A DNA stretch of 64,000 nucleotides, from NCBI GenBank assembly GCA_017744735.1, contig JAGIAR010000012.1:1-64000 (forward strand). The letters are read 5' to 3'. The position numbers and the translations under genes are program-made. Positions 8,101 to 17,128 of this stretch are shown one piece after another. Within the stretch, counting starts at the first letter, position 1, and each line of letters starts with the position of its first letter. The notes under the pieces are model-generated. The model saw nothing but the letters and a program-made list of their open reading frames with translations, made no database searches and was not told where the DNA came from. The stretch is from Novosphingobium sp. Its GTDB lineage: Bacteria; Pseudomonadota; Alphaproteobacteria; Sphingomonadales; Sphingomonadaceae.

Positions 8101-9045
8101 CTAGTTCATCGCCCGCCAGCCGCGCGGGGTCGCGTTAAAGCGCTTGCGGAACTGGCGCGCGAAATAGGCGGGATCGAGGAAGCCGCAGCGGAACGCGATT
8201 TCCGCCACCGGCAACTCGCGGGTGCGCGGATCGGTCAGCAATATATTGGCCCGATCCAGCCGCACCGCGTTGAGCTCTCGCACGAAGCTGGTTCCCGATC
8301 CCGCGAGGAGCGACTGGAGGTAGCGCTTCGAGATGCCGAGATCCGCTGCCACGCCGACCGGCGACAGCTCGGGGTCCGAATAGTCGCTTTCGATCCGCTG
8401 CATGATCCGCTGGGCCAGCCGTGCGCTCCGGCGTCCGGCGGAAGGCTCGCGCACGCCGATCGCCAGCGCCAGCAGATGGCCGAGTTGCTCGGCGACCAGC
8501 GGCCGCGGCACCGGGTAATCCTCGCCCTGCCGCGCGATAGTTTCGAGCAGGCTGCCGAGCGGCGGGGCCCAGTGCTCGCGCATGGACATCGCTCGCGACA
8601 GCAACGTCAGCGGATCGGGTACATGCTGTTCGAGCCAGGGCAGCGGCATGATCAGGTCGATCGCCTCGTGCGCGGTGCATTCCAGCTCGAAGAACCGGCT
8701 GTTGTCCATCATCACGAACTGGCCCGGCTCGATCGCGAAGGCGCGCGTCGGGTCGCGCCCGGTGAAGCTGCCTTCCAGCGGATAGAGCAGGTGCACCAGC
8801 CGATCCCCGGCGGCGAGGTCCTCGGCGGTTCCGTGATGGATCACCCGTTGCGCCGGCGCGCGCATGTGCAGCATCCGTAGCTGGCCGATGCCGCGGCTGA
8901 ACAGGAAGGCGTCGAAGCGCTCGCTTTCGAGCACTTCCACCTCGATCGGGGTTTCCTGGCGCCGTGCAAAGATGTCCCGCCAATGCTCCATCGCCTCGTC
9001 CGGGCCGAGGCGATTGGAGGTCCAGGCGGTATCCCGGTGCGGCAT
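8101..9045 (-). CDS. AraC-family transcriptional regulator (second paralogue)
   Basis: 314 residues, clearly homologous along its whole length to the 6768-7757 protein: both share IGQLR.L...APAQRV in the ligand domain and SGTSFV.ELNA.RL..A plus FLDP.YF.R.FRKRF in the DNA-binding domain. The recognition segment is VAADLGISKRYLQ. It lies 25 bases downstream of the LigE-type etherase gene on the same strand and may be co-transcribed with it. It could control that gene, the dikinase operon or both. Divergence in the ligand domain suggests different inducers. Confidence 0.85.
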   Translation of the reverse strand: MPHRDTAWTSNRLGPDEAMEHWRDIFARRQETPIEVEVLESERFDAFLFSRGIGQLRMLHMRAPAQRVIHHGTAEDLAAGDRLVHLLYPLEGSFTGRDPTRAFAIEPGQFVMMDNSRFFELECTAHEAIDLIMPLPWLEQHVPDPLTLLSRAMSMREHWAPPLGSLLETIARQGEDYPVPRPLVAEQLGHLLALAIGVREPSAGRRSARLAQRIMQRIESDYSDPELSPVGVAADLGISKRYLQSLLAGSGTSFVRELNAVRLDRANILLTDPRTRELPVAEIAFRCGFLDPAYFARQFRKRFNATPRGWRAMN

Positions 9046-9070
9046 GGGCGCTGGCGGTCGTGCGAGAGCC

Positions 9071-9913
9071 CTAGCCCGCCTTCATGCCCTCGGTGATCTT
9101 CTTGGTCTCGGCGCTGGTCGATTCCGGGCCGGTGTTGCGCTTGTGGATCCCGCCGAGGCCGGGGTCCATGAACAGCGGCGGATCGCCTTCGCGGCGCTCC
9201 AGACCGAACAGCGGGAACAGCCCCGGATGGCGGCCGAGCCCGTCGAACAGGTCCAGGCAGCGGTCGATCCAGTCGCGCAGCGGATCGTCGTTCGCCAGCA
9301 CCGGGCTGTGTTTGCAGACCGATGCGGTGAACAGGATCGAGCCCATGATACGGTAATCGGCATAGTTCGGGCCGTCGCCGCCGAGCCAGCGGGTTTCGCG
9401 CAGCGCGATGCGCAGCGGCTCGAGTGCGGCGGAGATCTGCGGCAGCCGGTCTTCCCAGCCCTGCTGCATTTCCTCCAGCGTTTTGCCGAGCATCTTCTCG
9501 CGCGAATAGGTGATATATTCGTGGTCTTCGGGGTTCGAGAGATCGCGGTAGTTCACGCAGTTGCAGCGCATCCACGGTCCGGTCGCGACGCCCCAGAACC
9601 AGGTGTCGAGCGCGCGGGTTACCGCGGCGACTGACGGGTGCGGGATCAGCGTCGGGCGTGCCGGATATTGCGCGTCGAGATATTCGACGATCCCCCAGCT
9701 ATCGAGCACCCACTTGCCGTCGTCGACGATCGCCGGCAGGCGCTCGGTCTTGCCGCCGGTGCGCTCGGGGATCTTGGTGAAGCCGCCCGGGACCACGTCG
9801 AGCTCGAAGCCCTTGTGCTTCAGCGCATATTTGGTCGCCCACACGAAGGGGCTGATCGTCGCGCCGGTCGAGAGGGCGAGATCGTAGAAGGTGATCGTGT
9901 TGTTCTGGGCCAA
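9071..9913 (-). CDS. LigE/LigP-type glutathione S-transferase (beta-aryl ether cleavage)
   Basis: 280 residues. From the start (NNTITFYDLALSTGATISPF) through the WATKYALKHKGFELDVVPGGF segment, the glutathione-binding D71-S72 pair in VLDSWGIVEYLD, and FDGLGRHPG in the helical domain, it resembles Sphingobium SYK-6 LigE as I remember it, including its length of about 280. LigE and LigP attack the (R)-beta-O-4 keto ether of lignin dimers with glutathione, releasing a phenol and a glutathione thioether. The stereochemistry cannot be read from sequence. The C-terminal tail is variable in the family. The neighbouring AraC regulator and the phenol dikinase operon fit a lignin-aromatic locus. Confidence 0.8.
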   Translation of the reverse strand: MAQNNTITFYDLALSTGATISPFVWATKYALKHKGFELDVVPGGFTKIPERTGGKTERLPAIVDDGKWVLDSWGIVEYLDAQYPARPTLIPHPSVAAVTRALDTWFWGVATGPWMRCNCVNYRDLSNPEDHEYITYSREKMLGKTLEEMQQGWEDRLPQISAALEPLRIALRETRWLGGDGPNYADYRIMGSILFTASVCKHSPVLANDDPLRDWIDRCLDLFDGLGRHPGLFPLFGLERREGDPPLFMDPGLGGIHKRNTGPESTSAETKKITEGMKAG

Positions 9914-10003
9914 GGCTTTCCGCTCCGGTTTCCGAGCCGCACGACTCCGGCGGCCGCTTCGGACTGCCTCGCTACGCCTGCCGGGGCCAAATGAACATAG
10001 TCA

Positions 10004-10015
10004 ATTTGCGCAAAT
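10004..10015. promoter_or_regulatory. Perfect 12-base palindrome upstream of the etherase gene
   Basis: ATTTGCGCAAAT is a perfect palindrome about 90 bases upstream of the LigE-type start, at the very end of cysQ. It could be an operator for the etherase promoter, but no matching -10/-35 pair is convincing and no regulator is assigned. Confidence 0.3.
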
Positions 10016-10755
10016 CACGTTGTCTTGGCAACGGTGTCGAGTACCCGGGATGTCCATTCCGGACGGCAGATGAGCAGATCGGGCAGGTAGGTGTCGGCCC
10101 GGTTGTAGAGCAGCGGTGCGCCGTCGATGCGCGAGCAATGCAGGCCGAAGGCCTTGGCCACCGCCACCGGCGCGCAGCTGTCCCATTCGTATTGCCCGCC
10201 CGAATGGAGATAGATGTCGGCCTCGCCGCGGACCACGGCCATCGCCTTGGCCCCCGCCGAGCCCATCGGCACCAGCTCGCCGCCGAGCGCTTCCGCCACC
10301 GTCAACGCTTCCGCGGCCGGGCGCGTGCGGCTGACCAGCAGGCGCGGGGCGCCGACATGCGCGGGCAGCGACTGAGGCCGGTCGGAGCGGAACAGCGCGC
10401 CGCCCTCCAGGCCGGGCAGCGCGACCGCGCCGAGCGTCGCCACCCCGTTCACCGCCAGCCCGACATGGACCGCCCAATCGGACCGGGCCTCGCCATACTC
10501 GCGCGTCCCGTCGACCGGATCGATGATCCAGACCCGCTCGATCCCGAGCCGCGCCTCGTCGTCCTTTTCCTCCTCGGAAAGCAGCCCGTCCTCGGGCCGG
10601 GCGGCACGCAGCGCGTCGACAAGGAAGCGGTTTGCCGCGGCGTCGCCGGCCTTGCCCAGCTCCTTGCCCTCGTATTGCCCGCTTGCGCGCACGTCGAGGA
10701 GAATGCGGCCCGCCTCGACGGCGAGCTGTGCGGCGAGATCTGTGTCGGTCGTCAT
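10015..10755 (-). CDS. cysQ: 3'(2'),5'-bisphosphate nucleotidase CysQ
   Basis: 246 residues of the inositol-monophosphatase superfamily: LLSEEEKDD supplies the first metal-binding acid, WIIDPVDGTREYGEARSDWAVHVGL is split around the DPxDGT signature, and the late WDSCAPVAVAKA is the second metal motif. CysQ hydrolyses 3'-phosphoadenosine 5'-phosphate made during sulfate assimilation. Its ATG overlaps the stop of the DUF2061 gene (ATGA), making it the last gene of the cysD-cysNC-DUF2061-cysQ operon, which supports CysQ over a generic inositol phosphatase. Confidence 0.9.
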   Translation of the reverse strand: MTTDTDLAAQLAVEAGRILLDVRASGQYEGKELGKAGDAAANRFLVDALRAARPEDGLLSEEEKDDEARLGIERVWIIDPVDGTREYGEARSDWAVHVGLAVNGVATLGAVALPGLEGGALFRSDRPQSLPAHVGAPRLLVSRTRPAAEALTVAEALGGELVPMGSAGAKAMAVVRGEADIYLHSGGQYEWDSCAPVAVAKAFGLHCSRIDGAPLLYNRADTYLPDLLICRPEWTSRVLDTVAKTT

Positions 10756-11006
10756 ATGTCGGCAGCCGGATCGTCGGGTTGCGGGTCTTGCTTGAAGCCC
10801 CAGGGGATCAGCGCCCAGGCGCGCTCGTGGAGATAGAACAGCGTGATCTTGGTGACCACCTCGGTGCCGGCGATCGCGCCGGCCGCCTTGGCATTGCCGG
10901 TGAACAGCCAGCTCAGCACGAAGGTGTCGATGCTGCCGAGCGCGCGCCAGCTCACCGCCTTTACGATCGAGCGGCTGTGCGCCTCGCGCCCTTTGAACAG
11001 AAACAC
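10752..11006 (-). CDS. DUF2061 small membrane protein
   Basis: 84 residues from GTG 11006, preceded by GAAGGGG and 22 bases after the cysNC stop. A longer start at 11069 would overlap cysNC and add an Arg-rich stretch unlike the family. The SIVKAVSWRALGSIDTF opening, LSWLFTGN and TEVVTKITLFYLHERAW are DUF2061 features; two hydrophobic segments suggest an inner-membrane protein. The family is often found with cys genes; its function is unproven. It is coupled to cysQ by a 4-base overlap. Confidence 0.75.
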   Translation of the reverse strand: MFLFKGREAHSRSIVKAVSWRALGSIDTFVLSWLFTGNAKAAGAIAGTEVVTKITLFYLHERAWALIPWGFKQDPQPDDPAADI

Positions 11007-11028
11007 CGTCCAGCCCCTTCGCGCGGAC

Positions 11029-12957
11029 CTAGAGGTCCGGCGTCCATACGCCGAGCACCCGCTCGACAATCAGATTGGCGGCCTCTTCGGGCGTTGTCGC
11101 GGTGGTGTCGATCCGGATCTCCGGGTTCTCGGGCGCCTCGTAGGGGCTGTCGATTCCGGTGAAGTTCTTCAACTCGCCGCTGCGGGCCTTCTTGTAGAGC
11201 CCCTTCACGTCGCGCGCCTCGGCCACTGACAGCGGCGTGTCGATGAAGATCTCCACGAACTCGCCCTCGGGCAACATCGATCGGACCATCTCGCGCTCCG
11301 CCCGGAACGGGCTGATGAAGGCGGTCAGCACGATCAGCCCGGCATCGGCCATCAGCTTCGCGACTTCGCCGACCCGGCGGATGTTCTCGATCCGGTCGGC
11401 CTCGGTGAAGCCGAGATCCTTGTTCAACCCGTGGCGGATATTGTCGCCGTCGAGCAGGAAGCTGTGCCGGCTGAAGCTGTGCAGGCGCTTTTCGACCATG
11501 TTGGCGATGGTCGACTTGCCCGAGCCCGAAAGGCCGGTGAACCACAGCACCGCGGGAGCCTGCCGCTTGAGCGCGGCATGCTGCTCGCGCCCGATCTCGA
11601 GCGCCTGCCAGTGGACGTTCTGCGCCCGGCGCAGGCTGAAGTGGATCATCCCCGCGGCCACGGTGGCGTTGGTGAGCTTGTCGATCAGGATGAACCCGCC
11701 GAGCGTGCGCGAATCCTCGTAGCGTTCGAACACCAGCGGCCGGTCGGTGGTGACTTCGGCCACGCCGATCGAATTGAGTCCCAGCGTCTTGGCCGCGAGG
11801 TGCTCCATCGTATTGACGTTCACTTCGTATTTCGGCTCGGCGACCGTCGCGGTGACGGTCTGGGTCGCGAGCTTGAGCCAGTAGCCGCGGCCGGGGATCA
11901 GCTCCTCGTCGCTCATCCACACGATCGTCGATTCGAACTGGTCGGCAACCTGCGGCGGATCGTCGGCGATCGCGATCACGTCGCCGCGGCTGCAATCGAC
12001 CTCGTCGGCCAAGGTCAGCGTCACCGACTGCCCGGCAACCGCGCGGTCGAGCTCGCCGTTCAGCGTGACGATCGACTTGACCTTGCTGGTCTTGCCCGAG
12101 GGGACGATCCGCACGTCCTGCCCCGGTGCGATCTCGCCCGAGGCAATCAGGCCGGAGAAGCCGCGGAAGTCCAGATTGGGGCGGTTGACCCACTGCACCG
12201 GCATGCGGAAGCCGCGCGCCTGGGCGGCCGTATCGGTAACCTCGACCGTTTCGAGATGGTTGATCAGGCTGGGCCCGTCATACCACGGGGTGTTCGCCGA
12301 GGGGGCAATTGCGATGTTGTCGCCCTTGAAGCCCGAGATCGGGATCGCGGTGAAGCCCTCGATACCGATCGAAGCGGCGAACTCGGCATATTCCTCGACG
12401 ATGCTGTCGAAAGTGTCCTTGTCGTAGGACACGAGGTCCATCTTGTTCACCGCCAGCACCAGATGGCGGATGCCGATCAGATGGGCGAGGTAGGAATGGC
12501 GGCGGGTCTGCGTCAGCACGCCCTTGCGCGCGTCGATCAGGATCACCGCGAGGTCGGCGGTCGAGGCGCCGGTGACCATGTTGCGGGTGTATTGTTCGTG
12601 ACCCGGGGTGTCGGCGACGATGAACTTGCGCTTCTCGGTCGCGAAAAAGCGATAGGCGACATCGATCGTGATGCCCTGTTCGCGTTCGGCGGCGAGGCCG
12701 TCGACCAGCAGCGCGAAATCGATCTCCTGCCCCTGGGTGCCGACCCGCTTGCTGTCGGCTTCCAGTGCCGCGAGCTGGTCTTCGAAGATCATCTTCGAAT
12801 CGTAGAGCAGCCGCCCGATCAGTGTGGACTTGCCGTCGTCGACGCTGCCGCAGGTGATGAAACGCAGCAGGGTCTTGTTCTGGTGCAGCTCGAGATAGGC
12901 CTCGATGTCCTCGGCGATGAGCGCGTCGGTCCGGTAGACGGGGTCTGAATCGGCCAT
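11029..12957 (-). CDS. cysNC: Bifunctional sulfate adenylyltransferase subunit 1 / APS kinase (CysNC)
   Basis: 642 residues. The N-terminal GTPase (CysN) has the P-loop [18 protein letters not shown] near residue 37, [13 protein letters not shown] and NKMDLV; EF-Tu-like beta barrels follow. The C-terminal about 180 residues are an APS kinase (CysC) with [27 protein letters not shown] and [10 protein letters not shown]. CysN with CysD makes adenosine phosphosulfate from sulfate and ATP with GTP hydrolysis, and the fused kinase converts it to PAPS. ATG overlaps the cysD stop (ATGA), ensuring stoichiometric translation. Confidence 0.97.
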   Translation of the reverse strand: MADSDPVYRTDALIAEDIEAYLELHQNKTLLRFITCGSVDDGKSTLIGRLLYDSKMIFEDQLAALEADSKRVGTQGQEIDFALLVDGLAAEREQGITIDVAYRFFATEKRKFIVADTPGHEQYTRNMVTGASTADLAVILIDARKGVLTQTRRHSYLAHLIGIRHLVLAVNKMDLVSYDKDTFDSIVEEYAEFAASIGIEGFTAIPISGFKGDNIAIAPSANTPWYDGPSLINHLETVEVTDTAAQARGFRMPVQWVNRPNLDFRGFSGLIASGEIAPGQDVRIVPSGKTSKVKSIVTLNGELDRAVAGQSVTLTLADEVDCSRGDVIAIADDPPQVADQFESTIVWMSDEELIPGRGYWLKLATQTVTATVAEPKYEVNVNTMEHLAAKTLGLNSIGVAEVTTDRPLVFERYEDSRTLGGFILIDKLTNATVAAGMIHFSLRRAQNVHWQALEIGREQHAALKRQAPAVLWFTGLSGSGKSTIANMVEKRLHSFSRHSFLLDGDNIRHGLNKDLGFTEADRIENIRRVGEVAKLMADAGLIVLTAFISPFRAEREMVRSMLPEGEFVEIFIDTPLSVAEARDVKGLYKKARSGELKNFTGIDSPYEAPENPEIRIDTTATTPEEAANLIVERVLGVWTPDL

Positions 12958-13859
12958 CAGAAATACCCCTCCTGCTTCTTCTTCTCCATGGAGGCGTCGC
13001 CGCCGTCCTTGTCGATCACACGGCCCTGGCGCTCGCTGGTGGTGGTGAGGAGCATTTCCTGCACCACCTCGGGCAGGGTCGAGGCGGTGCTCTCGACCGC
13101 GCCGGTCAGCGGATAGCAGCCAAGCGTGCGAAAGCGGACCGAGCGCATTTGCGGCGTCTCGCCGGGTTCGAGCCGGAAGCGGTCGTCATCGACCATCAGC
13201 AGCATCCCGTCGCGTTCGACGGTCGGGCGTTCGGCCGCCATGTAGAGGGGAACGATCTCGATCTCCTCCTTCATGATGTACTGCCAGATGTCGAGCTCGG
13301 TCCAGTTGGAGATCGGGAACACGCGGATGCTCTCGCCCTTGGCCTTGCGGGCGTTGTAGAGGTTCCACAACTCGGGGCGCTGGTTCTTCGGATCCCAGCC
13401 GTGGCTCGCGGTGCGGAACGAGAAGATCCGTTCCTTCGCGCGGCTCTTCTCCTCGTCGCGCCGGGCGCCGCCGAAGGCCGCGTCGAAGCCGTGCAGGTCG
13501 AGCGCCTGCTTGAGCCCTTCGGTCTTCCACATGTCGGTGTGGAGCGGACCGTGGTCGAACGGGTTGATCCCGCGCGCCTTGGCCTCGGGGTTCTGGTAGA
13601 CGATCAGCTCCATCCCCGATTCCGCGGCCATCTTGTCGCGCAGTCTGTACATCTCCTGGAACTTCCAGGTCGTGTCGACGTGCAGCAGCGGGAAGGGCGG
13701 CGGCGAGGGATAGAAGGCCTTGCGTGCCAGGTGCAGCATCACCGCGCTGTCCTTGCCGATCGAATAGAGCATCACCGGCTTTTGCGCTTCGGCCACGACC
13801 TCGCGCATGATGTGGATGCTTTCGGCCTCGAGCCGTTCGAGATGAGTCAATTGTTGCAT
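12957..13859 (-). CDS. cysD: Sulfate adenylyltransferase subunit 2 (CysD)
   Basis: 300 residues, the normal size. The PP-loop ATP pyrophosphatase motif is [18 protein letters not shown] (about residues 33-50), with [24 protein letters not shown] and the C-terminal tail [10 protein letters not shown], all typical of CysD. It catalyses ATP sulfurylation with CysN. It starts at ATG 13859; the upstream sequence has no good Shine-Dalgarno motif. First gene of the sulfate-activation operon. Confidence 0.96.
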   Translation of the reverse strand: MQQLTHLERLEAESIHIMREVVAEAQKPVMLYSIGKDSAVMLHLARKAFYPSPPPFPLLHVDTTWKFQEMYRLRDKMAAESGMELIVYQNPEAKARGINPFDHGPLHTDMWKTEGLKQALDLHGFDAAFGGARRDEEKSRAKERIFSFRTASHGWDPKNQRPELWNLYNARKAKGESIRVFPISNWTELDIWQYIMKEEIEIVPLYMAAERPTVERDGMLLMVDDDRFRLEPGETPQMRSVRFRTLGCYPLTGAVESTASTLPEVVQEMLLTTTSERQGRVIDKDGGDASMEKKKQEGYF

Positions 13860-13954
13860 GATCGTAGCGCCACATGGCGGTTGCTGGACGGGGGAGCAAG
13901 CCTTGGGCCGGGCAGAAATTCTTTGCCGGGTCTTACGTGCGCTAGCCGCTGCGA

Positions 13955-14728
13955 TCAGCGGCCGGTGAATTTCGGCGCGCGCTTCGCGGCGAAGGCGGCC
14001 ATGCCTTCCTTCTGGTCCTCGGTCCCGAACAGGCCCGCGAACAGCCGCCGTTCGAAGGTCAGGCCCTGGCCGAGCGGGGTCTCGAAGGCGGCGTTGACCA
14101 GTTCCTTGCACGCGATCGCGGCGAGCGGCGGCATGGCGGCGATCTTGGCGGCGGTCTTCAGCGCCTCGGTGCGCAGCTCGTCGGATGGAACCACGCGGGC
14201 GACGAGTCCCGCCTGCTCGGCCTCCGCCGCATCCATCATCCGCCCGGTGAGGCACATTTCCATTGCCTTGGCCTTGCCCACCGCGCGGGTCAGGCGCTGC
14301 GATCCGCCCATGCCGGGGGTGACGCCCAGCGTGATCTCCGGCTGGCCGAATTTCGCGCTATCCGCCGCGAGGATGAAGTCGCCCATCATCGCCAGCTCGC
14401 ACCCGCCGCCCAGCGCATAACCGGAAACCGCGGCGAACCACGGCTTGCGCGTCGCGACCACGCGGTCGTAGCCGGCGAAGAGATCGCTGCCATACATCGC
14501 GGCGAAGCCCTTGTCGGCCATCTCCTTGATGTCCGCACCCGCGGCAAAGGCCTTCTCGCTGCCGGTCAGGACCAGGCAGCGCTGGCTCGGGTCGGCCTCA
14601 TAGGCGGCGAAGGCGGCGACGAGATCGGCCAGCACCTGGCTGTTGAGCGCATTGAGCGCCTCCGGCCGGTTGAGCGTGACGAGGGTCACCGCGCCGTCGG
14701 TTTCGACCAGGAGGGTGGCGTAGGTCAT
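13955..14728 (-). CDS. Enoyl-CoA hydratase (crotonase family)
   Basis: 257 residues starting at ATG 14728, which overlaps the upstream gene's stop. The oxyanion-hole segments [11 protein letters not shown] and [19 protein letters not shown] are present, as are the two catalytic-type glutamates (ELAM.GD and [11 protein letters not shown]). The sequence has the short-chain enoyl-CoA hydratase (EchA/Crt-like) form. It is coupled to a 3-hydroxyisobutyryl-CoA hydrolase gene, so it probably hydrates methacrylyl-CoA in valine breakdown as well as other short enoyl-CoAs. Confidence 0.88.
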   Translation of the reverse strand: MTYATLLVETDGAVTLVTLNRPEALNALNSQVLADLVAAFAAYEADPSQRCLVLTGSEKAFAAGADIKEMADKGFAAMYGSDLFAGYDRVVATRKPWFAAVSGYALGGGCELAMMGDFILAADSAKFGQPEITLGVTPGMGGSQRLTRAVGKAKAMEMCLTGRMMDAAEAEQAGLVARVVPSDELRTEALKTAAKIAAMPPLAAIACKELVNAAFETPLGQGLTFERRLFAGLFGTEDQKEGMAAFAAKRAPKFTGR

Positions 14729-15765
14729 AGCGGGGTCCATTCCTCGTCGATGGGCAAGGGCGCGAACAATTCGTCCAGCTTCGCCTCGCTTATGCCTTCG
14801 GGCGCGGCCGGATTCCAGCGCGGCGCATTGTCCTTGTCGACCAGCACCGCGCGCACCCCCTCGGCGAAGTCGGGTTCCGCGATCATCCGGCTGGCGAGGC
14901 GGTATTCGATCCGCATCTCCTCGGCGAAGCTGGCGACGTGCCGGGCTTGCGCGATCTGGCGCAGGGCGACCTTCAGGGTCAGTGGGCTCTTGGCGCGAAG
15001 CGTTGCCAGCGCCTCTGCGGCCCATTCGGACGAATCCTTCGCGAGCGCGGCCATGATGTCCTCCAACCGGTCGGCGGCGAACAGGCGGTCGATGCTGCCC
15101 AGATCGGCCGCGAGCTTCGGCGCGGGTGCGGCGATCGAGAACCGGTCGAGGATCGCGCGGATCGCCGCCGGGTCGTCGGCGATCAGCGCCTTCGCTTCGG
15201 CAAGCGCTTCGCTCGGCAGGTAATGCGTCGCCAGCCCGGCCCACAGGCATTCCCCCCCGTCGAGCCGGGCGCCCGTCAGGGCCAGGTAGGGGCCTAGCCG
15301 CCCGGGCAGGCGCGCCAGATACCAGCCGGCACCGACATCGGGAAACAGGCCGATCGCCGCCTCGGGCATCGCGAACAGCGTGTGTTCGGTTGCGACGCGA
15401 TAGCGTGCGGGCAGCGCCAGCCCGACCCCACCGCCCATGGTGATCCCGTCCATGAAGGCCACCACCGGCTTGGGAAAAGCGAACAGCAGCTGGTTCAGCC
15501 GGTATTCGGCCATGAAGAAGGCGCGCCCGGCGCTGCCGCCATCCTCCAGCACCGAGCGGCGGACCGCAGCGACATCGCCGCCGGCGCAGAACCCCCGGCC
15601 TTCGGCATGATCGAGCAGGACCGCCGCCACCGCCGGCTGATCGCGCCATTCCAGGAGCGCGCGGGTCAGAGCCTCGATCATGGCGAGATTCAGGGCATTG
15701 AGCGCCCGCGGCCGCGCGAGCGACAGGTGTCCCACCGATCCGTGGCGATGCGAATGGACGTCCAT
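14725..15765 (-). CDS. 3-hydroxyisobutyryl-CoA hydrolase (ECH_2 family)
   Basis: 346 residues, longer than hydratases as expected for this crotonase branch. [15 protein letters not shown] and [23 protein letters not shown] form the oxyanion hole, and [21 protein letters not shown] is the diagnostic hydrolase motif with catalytic Glu and Asp. The C-terminal [10 protein letters not shown] is also characteristic. It releases 3-hydroxyisobutyrate from its CoA ester in valine catabolism, whose product ends as propionyl-CoA, matching the propionyl-CoA genes 3-5 kb away. Confidence 0.88.
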   Translation of the reverse strand: MDVHSHRHGSVGHLSLARPRALNALNLAMIEALTRALLEWRDQPAVAAVLLDHAEGRGFCAGGDVAAVRRSVLEDGGSAGRAFFMAEYRLNQLLFAFPKPVVAFMDGITMGGGVGLALPARYRVATEHTLFAMPEAAIGLFPDVGAGWYLARLPGRLGPYLALTGARLDGGECLWAGLATHYLPSEALAEAKALIADDPAAIRAILDRFSIAAPAPKLAADLGSIDRLFAADRLEDIMAALAKDSSEWAAEALATLRAKSPLTLKVALRQIAQARHVASFAEEMRIEYRLASRMIAEPDFAEGVRAVLVDKDNAPRWNPAAPEGISEAKLDELFAPLPIDEEWTPL

Positions 15766-15787
15766 GGGCGCTGCGATAGCGGCCGGA

Positions 15788-16084
15788 TCAGGTGCAGGAA
15801 ACCCGCTCGATCACGAGGTCGTCGTTATAGGTGACGGTCAGCCGGTCGGGCCGGAAGTCCATCGTCACCGCGGTGCGCGGCGGAACCCAGCGCAGGGTGC
15901 GGGCCTTGGTCGCCTTGAGCAGCCGGGCGCCGGTTTCCGCGGTGGCCTTCTGGCCGACGAACACCTGACCCGGTTCGACCGTGCATTCGCCTTCTACGCG
16001 ATGCTCGGTCGGCGGCTCGCCGCTGCCGGTCGAAGCGCAGCCTGCCAGTGCCAGCGCACCCGCCACCAGTATCGGTCGGTTCAT
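15788..16084 (-). CDS. I78-family peptidase-inhibitor-like lipoprotein
   Basis: 98 residues. The signal ends in a lipobox (ALALAGCAS, Cys near residue 16), so it should be a lipoprotein. The rest has the potato-inhibitor-I/I78 look: GQKATAETGARLLKATKARTLRWVPP and TMDFRPDRLTVTYNDDLVIERVSC. Such periplasmic proteins are proposed to inhibit serine proteases. ATG 16084 is chosen over an upstream start because it begins the signal peptide directly. Role inferred from the family. Confidence 0.7.
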   Translation of the reverse strand: MNRPILVAGALALAGCASTGSGEPPTEHRVEGECTVEPGQVFVGQKATAETGARLLKATKARTLRWVPPRTAVTMDFRPDRLTVTYNDDLVIERVSCT

Positions 16085-16094
16085 CGGCTCATCC

Positions 16095-16550
16095 TCATGC
16101 GCAGCGTGTATAGCGCAAAGGTTCGGTCGTTGCATTCTCGCCCTTCTCGGTGCGGATCAGCTGGTTGCCGTCGCTCGCCAGCTCAAGCGTTTCCTCCATT
16201 TTCCAGGTCTGGCCTTCGCCCGAGAAATCGAAGCTTGCGACCACGCGGCTCTCGCGCACTTCCTTCACCACATCGAGCATCGCGTGCGATTCGTAGAAGG
16301 TCATCGATTCGGCGTCGATCAGGATCAGCCCCTTGTTGTCGCCTTTGGTCGAGGTGCAGTCGGCCGGCACCAGCCCCCAGCGCCCGCGGATCGCGGCCGG
16401 GATCTGCAATTCGCGCGTACTGGTTGCGCTGGGCGTCGGGGTCGCGGCCAGGGTCGGACTCGCCGTTTCCGTCGGCGACGCGGCCGGCTGCTCCGAATGG
16501 CAGGCGGCGAGCGAAAGCGCCGCGCATAGTGCGGCGAGCGAACGGGTCAT
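16095..16550 (-). CDS. Putative lipoprotein of unknown function
   Basis: 151 residues starting MTRSLAALCAALSLAACHS, a signal peptide with lipobox LAAC. A Ser/Thr/Pro/Ala linker (about residues 25-45) precedes a compact domain beginning IPAAIRGRWGLVPADC with a second conserved-looking Cys at the very end (RYTRCA). The 'RGRWGL.PADC' opening suggests a lipocalin-like small periplasmic barrel; this is a guess. It lies 10 bases before the I78-like lipoprotein and may be co-transcribed with it. Confidence 0.65.
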   Translation of the reverse strand: MTRSLAALCAALSLAACHSEQPAASPTETASPTLAATPTPSATSTRELQIPAAIRGRWGLVPADCTSTKGDNKGLILIDAESMTFYESHAMLDVVKEVRESRVVASFDFSGEGQTWKMEETLELASDGNQLIRTEKGENATTEPLRYTRCA

Positions 16551-16609
16551 GGCAAAATCCTCCGGGAATTCTGCCGTCACAACGCACGAAGGCCGATTCC
16601 TATCCTCGC

Positions 16610-16990
16610 TCAGTCGGCGACCACCGCCTCGGCTTCGATCTCCACCTTGATTTCGGGCCGGTAGAGCGCCGAGATCGCGACCAGCGTGCCGGTGGGGCAG
16701 GTGCGCTTCAGGTGCTTGGAAAAGGCCGCGCTGACCGTGTCGGCATCGGCAATGTCGGTCACGAACATGCGCACGCGGATCACGTCTTCCATCCCGCCGC
16801 CGAGTTCCTCGAGATAGCCCGCGATCAGTTCGAAGATCCGGTCGGCCTGCTCGCCGGCATCGGGCGCGGGCGGGTTGCGGTCGTCGATCGTGCCGGCGAC
16901 GACGATCCGGTCCTTGACCCGCAGCGCGCGGGTGAACCCGATCTCTTCCTCGAATTTCGAACGCGGCGGGATGCGTGTGCGATCGGTCAT
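16610..16990 (-). CDS. RidA family protein (YjgF/YER057c/UK114)
   Basis: 126 residues. Rid-fold features include KDRIVVAGTIDD, ELGGGMEDVIRVRMFVTDI and the closing EIKVEIEAEAVV. The canonical RidA Arg that contacts 2-aminoacrylate (in CxR near the C-terminus) is not evident: the equivalent stretch reads TGTLVAISALYRPEIKVEIE. It is therefore more likely a Rid2-7-type member than true RidA. Rid proteins deaminate reactive enamines or have lost that activity. It lies divergent from the TauD-type gene. Confidence 0.8.
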   Translation of the reverse strand: MTDRTRIPPRSKFEEEIGFTRALRVKDRIVVAGTIDDRNPPAPDAGEQADRIFELIAGYLEELGGGMEDVIRVRMFVTDIADADTVSAAFSKHLKRTCPTGTLVAISALYRPEIKVEIEAEAVVAD

Positions 16991-17128
16991 GGCGTCGTTC
17001 CTTCCCTGTCGGTTTTGCGAACCCTCGCCGGTTTGTGCTAGAGGCGCAAGATTGACTTCGTCCGCGAACTCGGGAATCGGGCACGCCCGATCGCCGCGAA
17101 AGGGCGCAACAAACCAGGAGAGACGGCC

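Noticed and set aside
11431-12948. A 505-codon plus-strand frame over cysNC
   Set aside because: Antisense shadow; the minus strand encodes an unmistakable CysN GTPase and CysC kinase.
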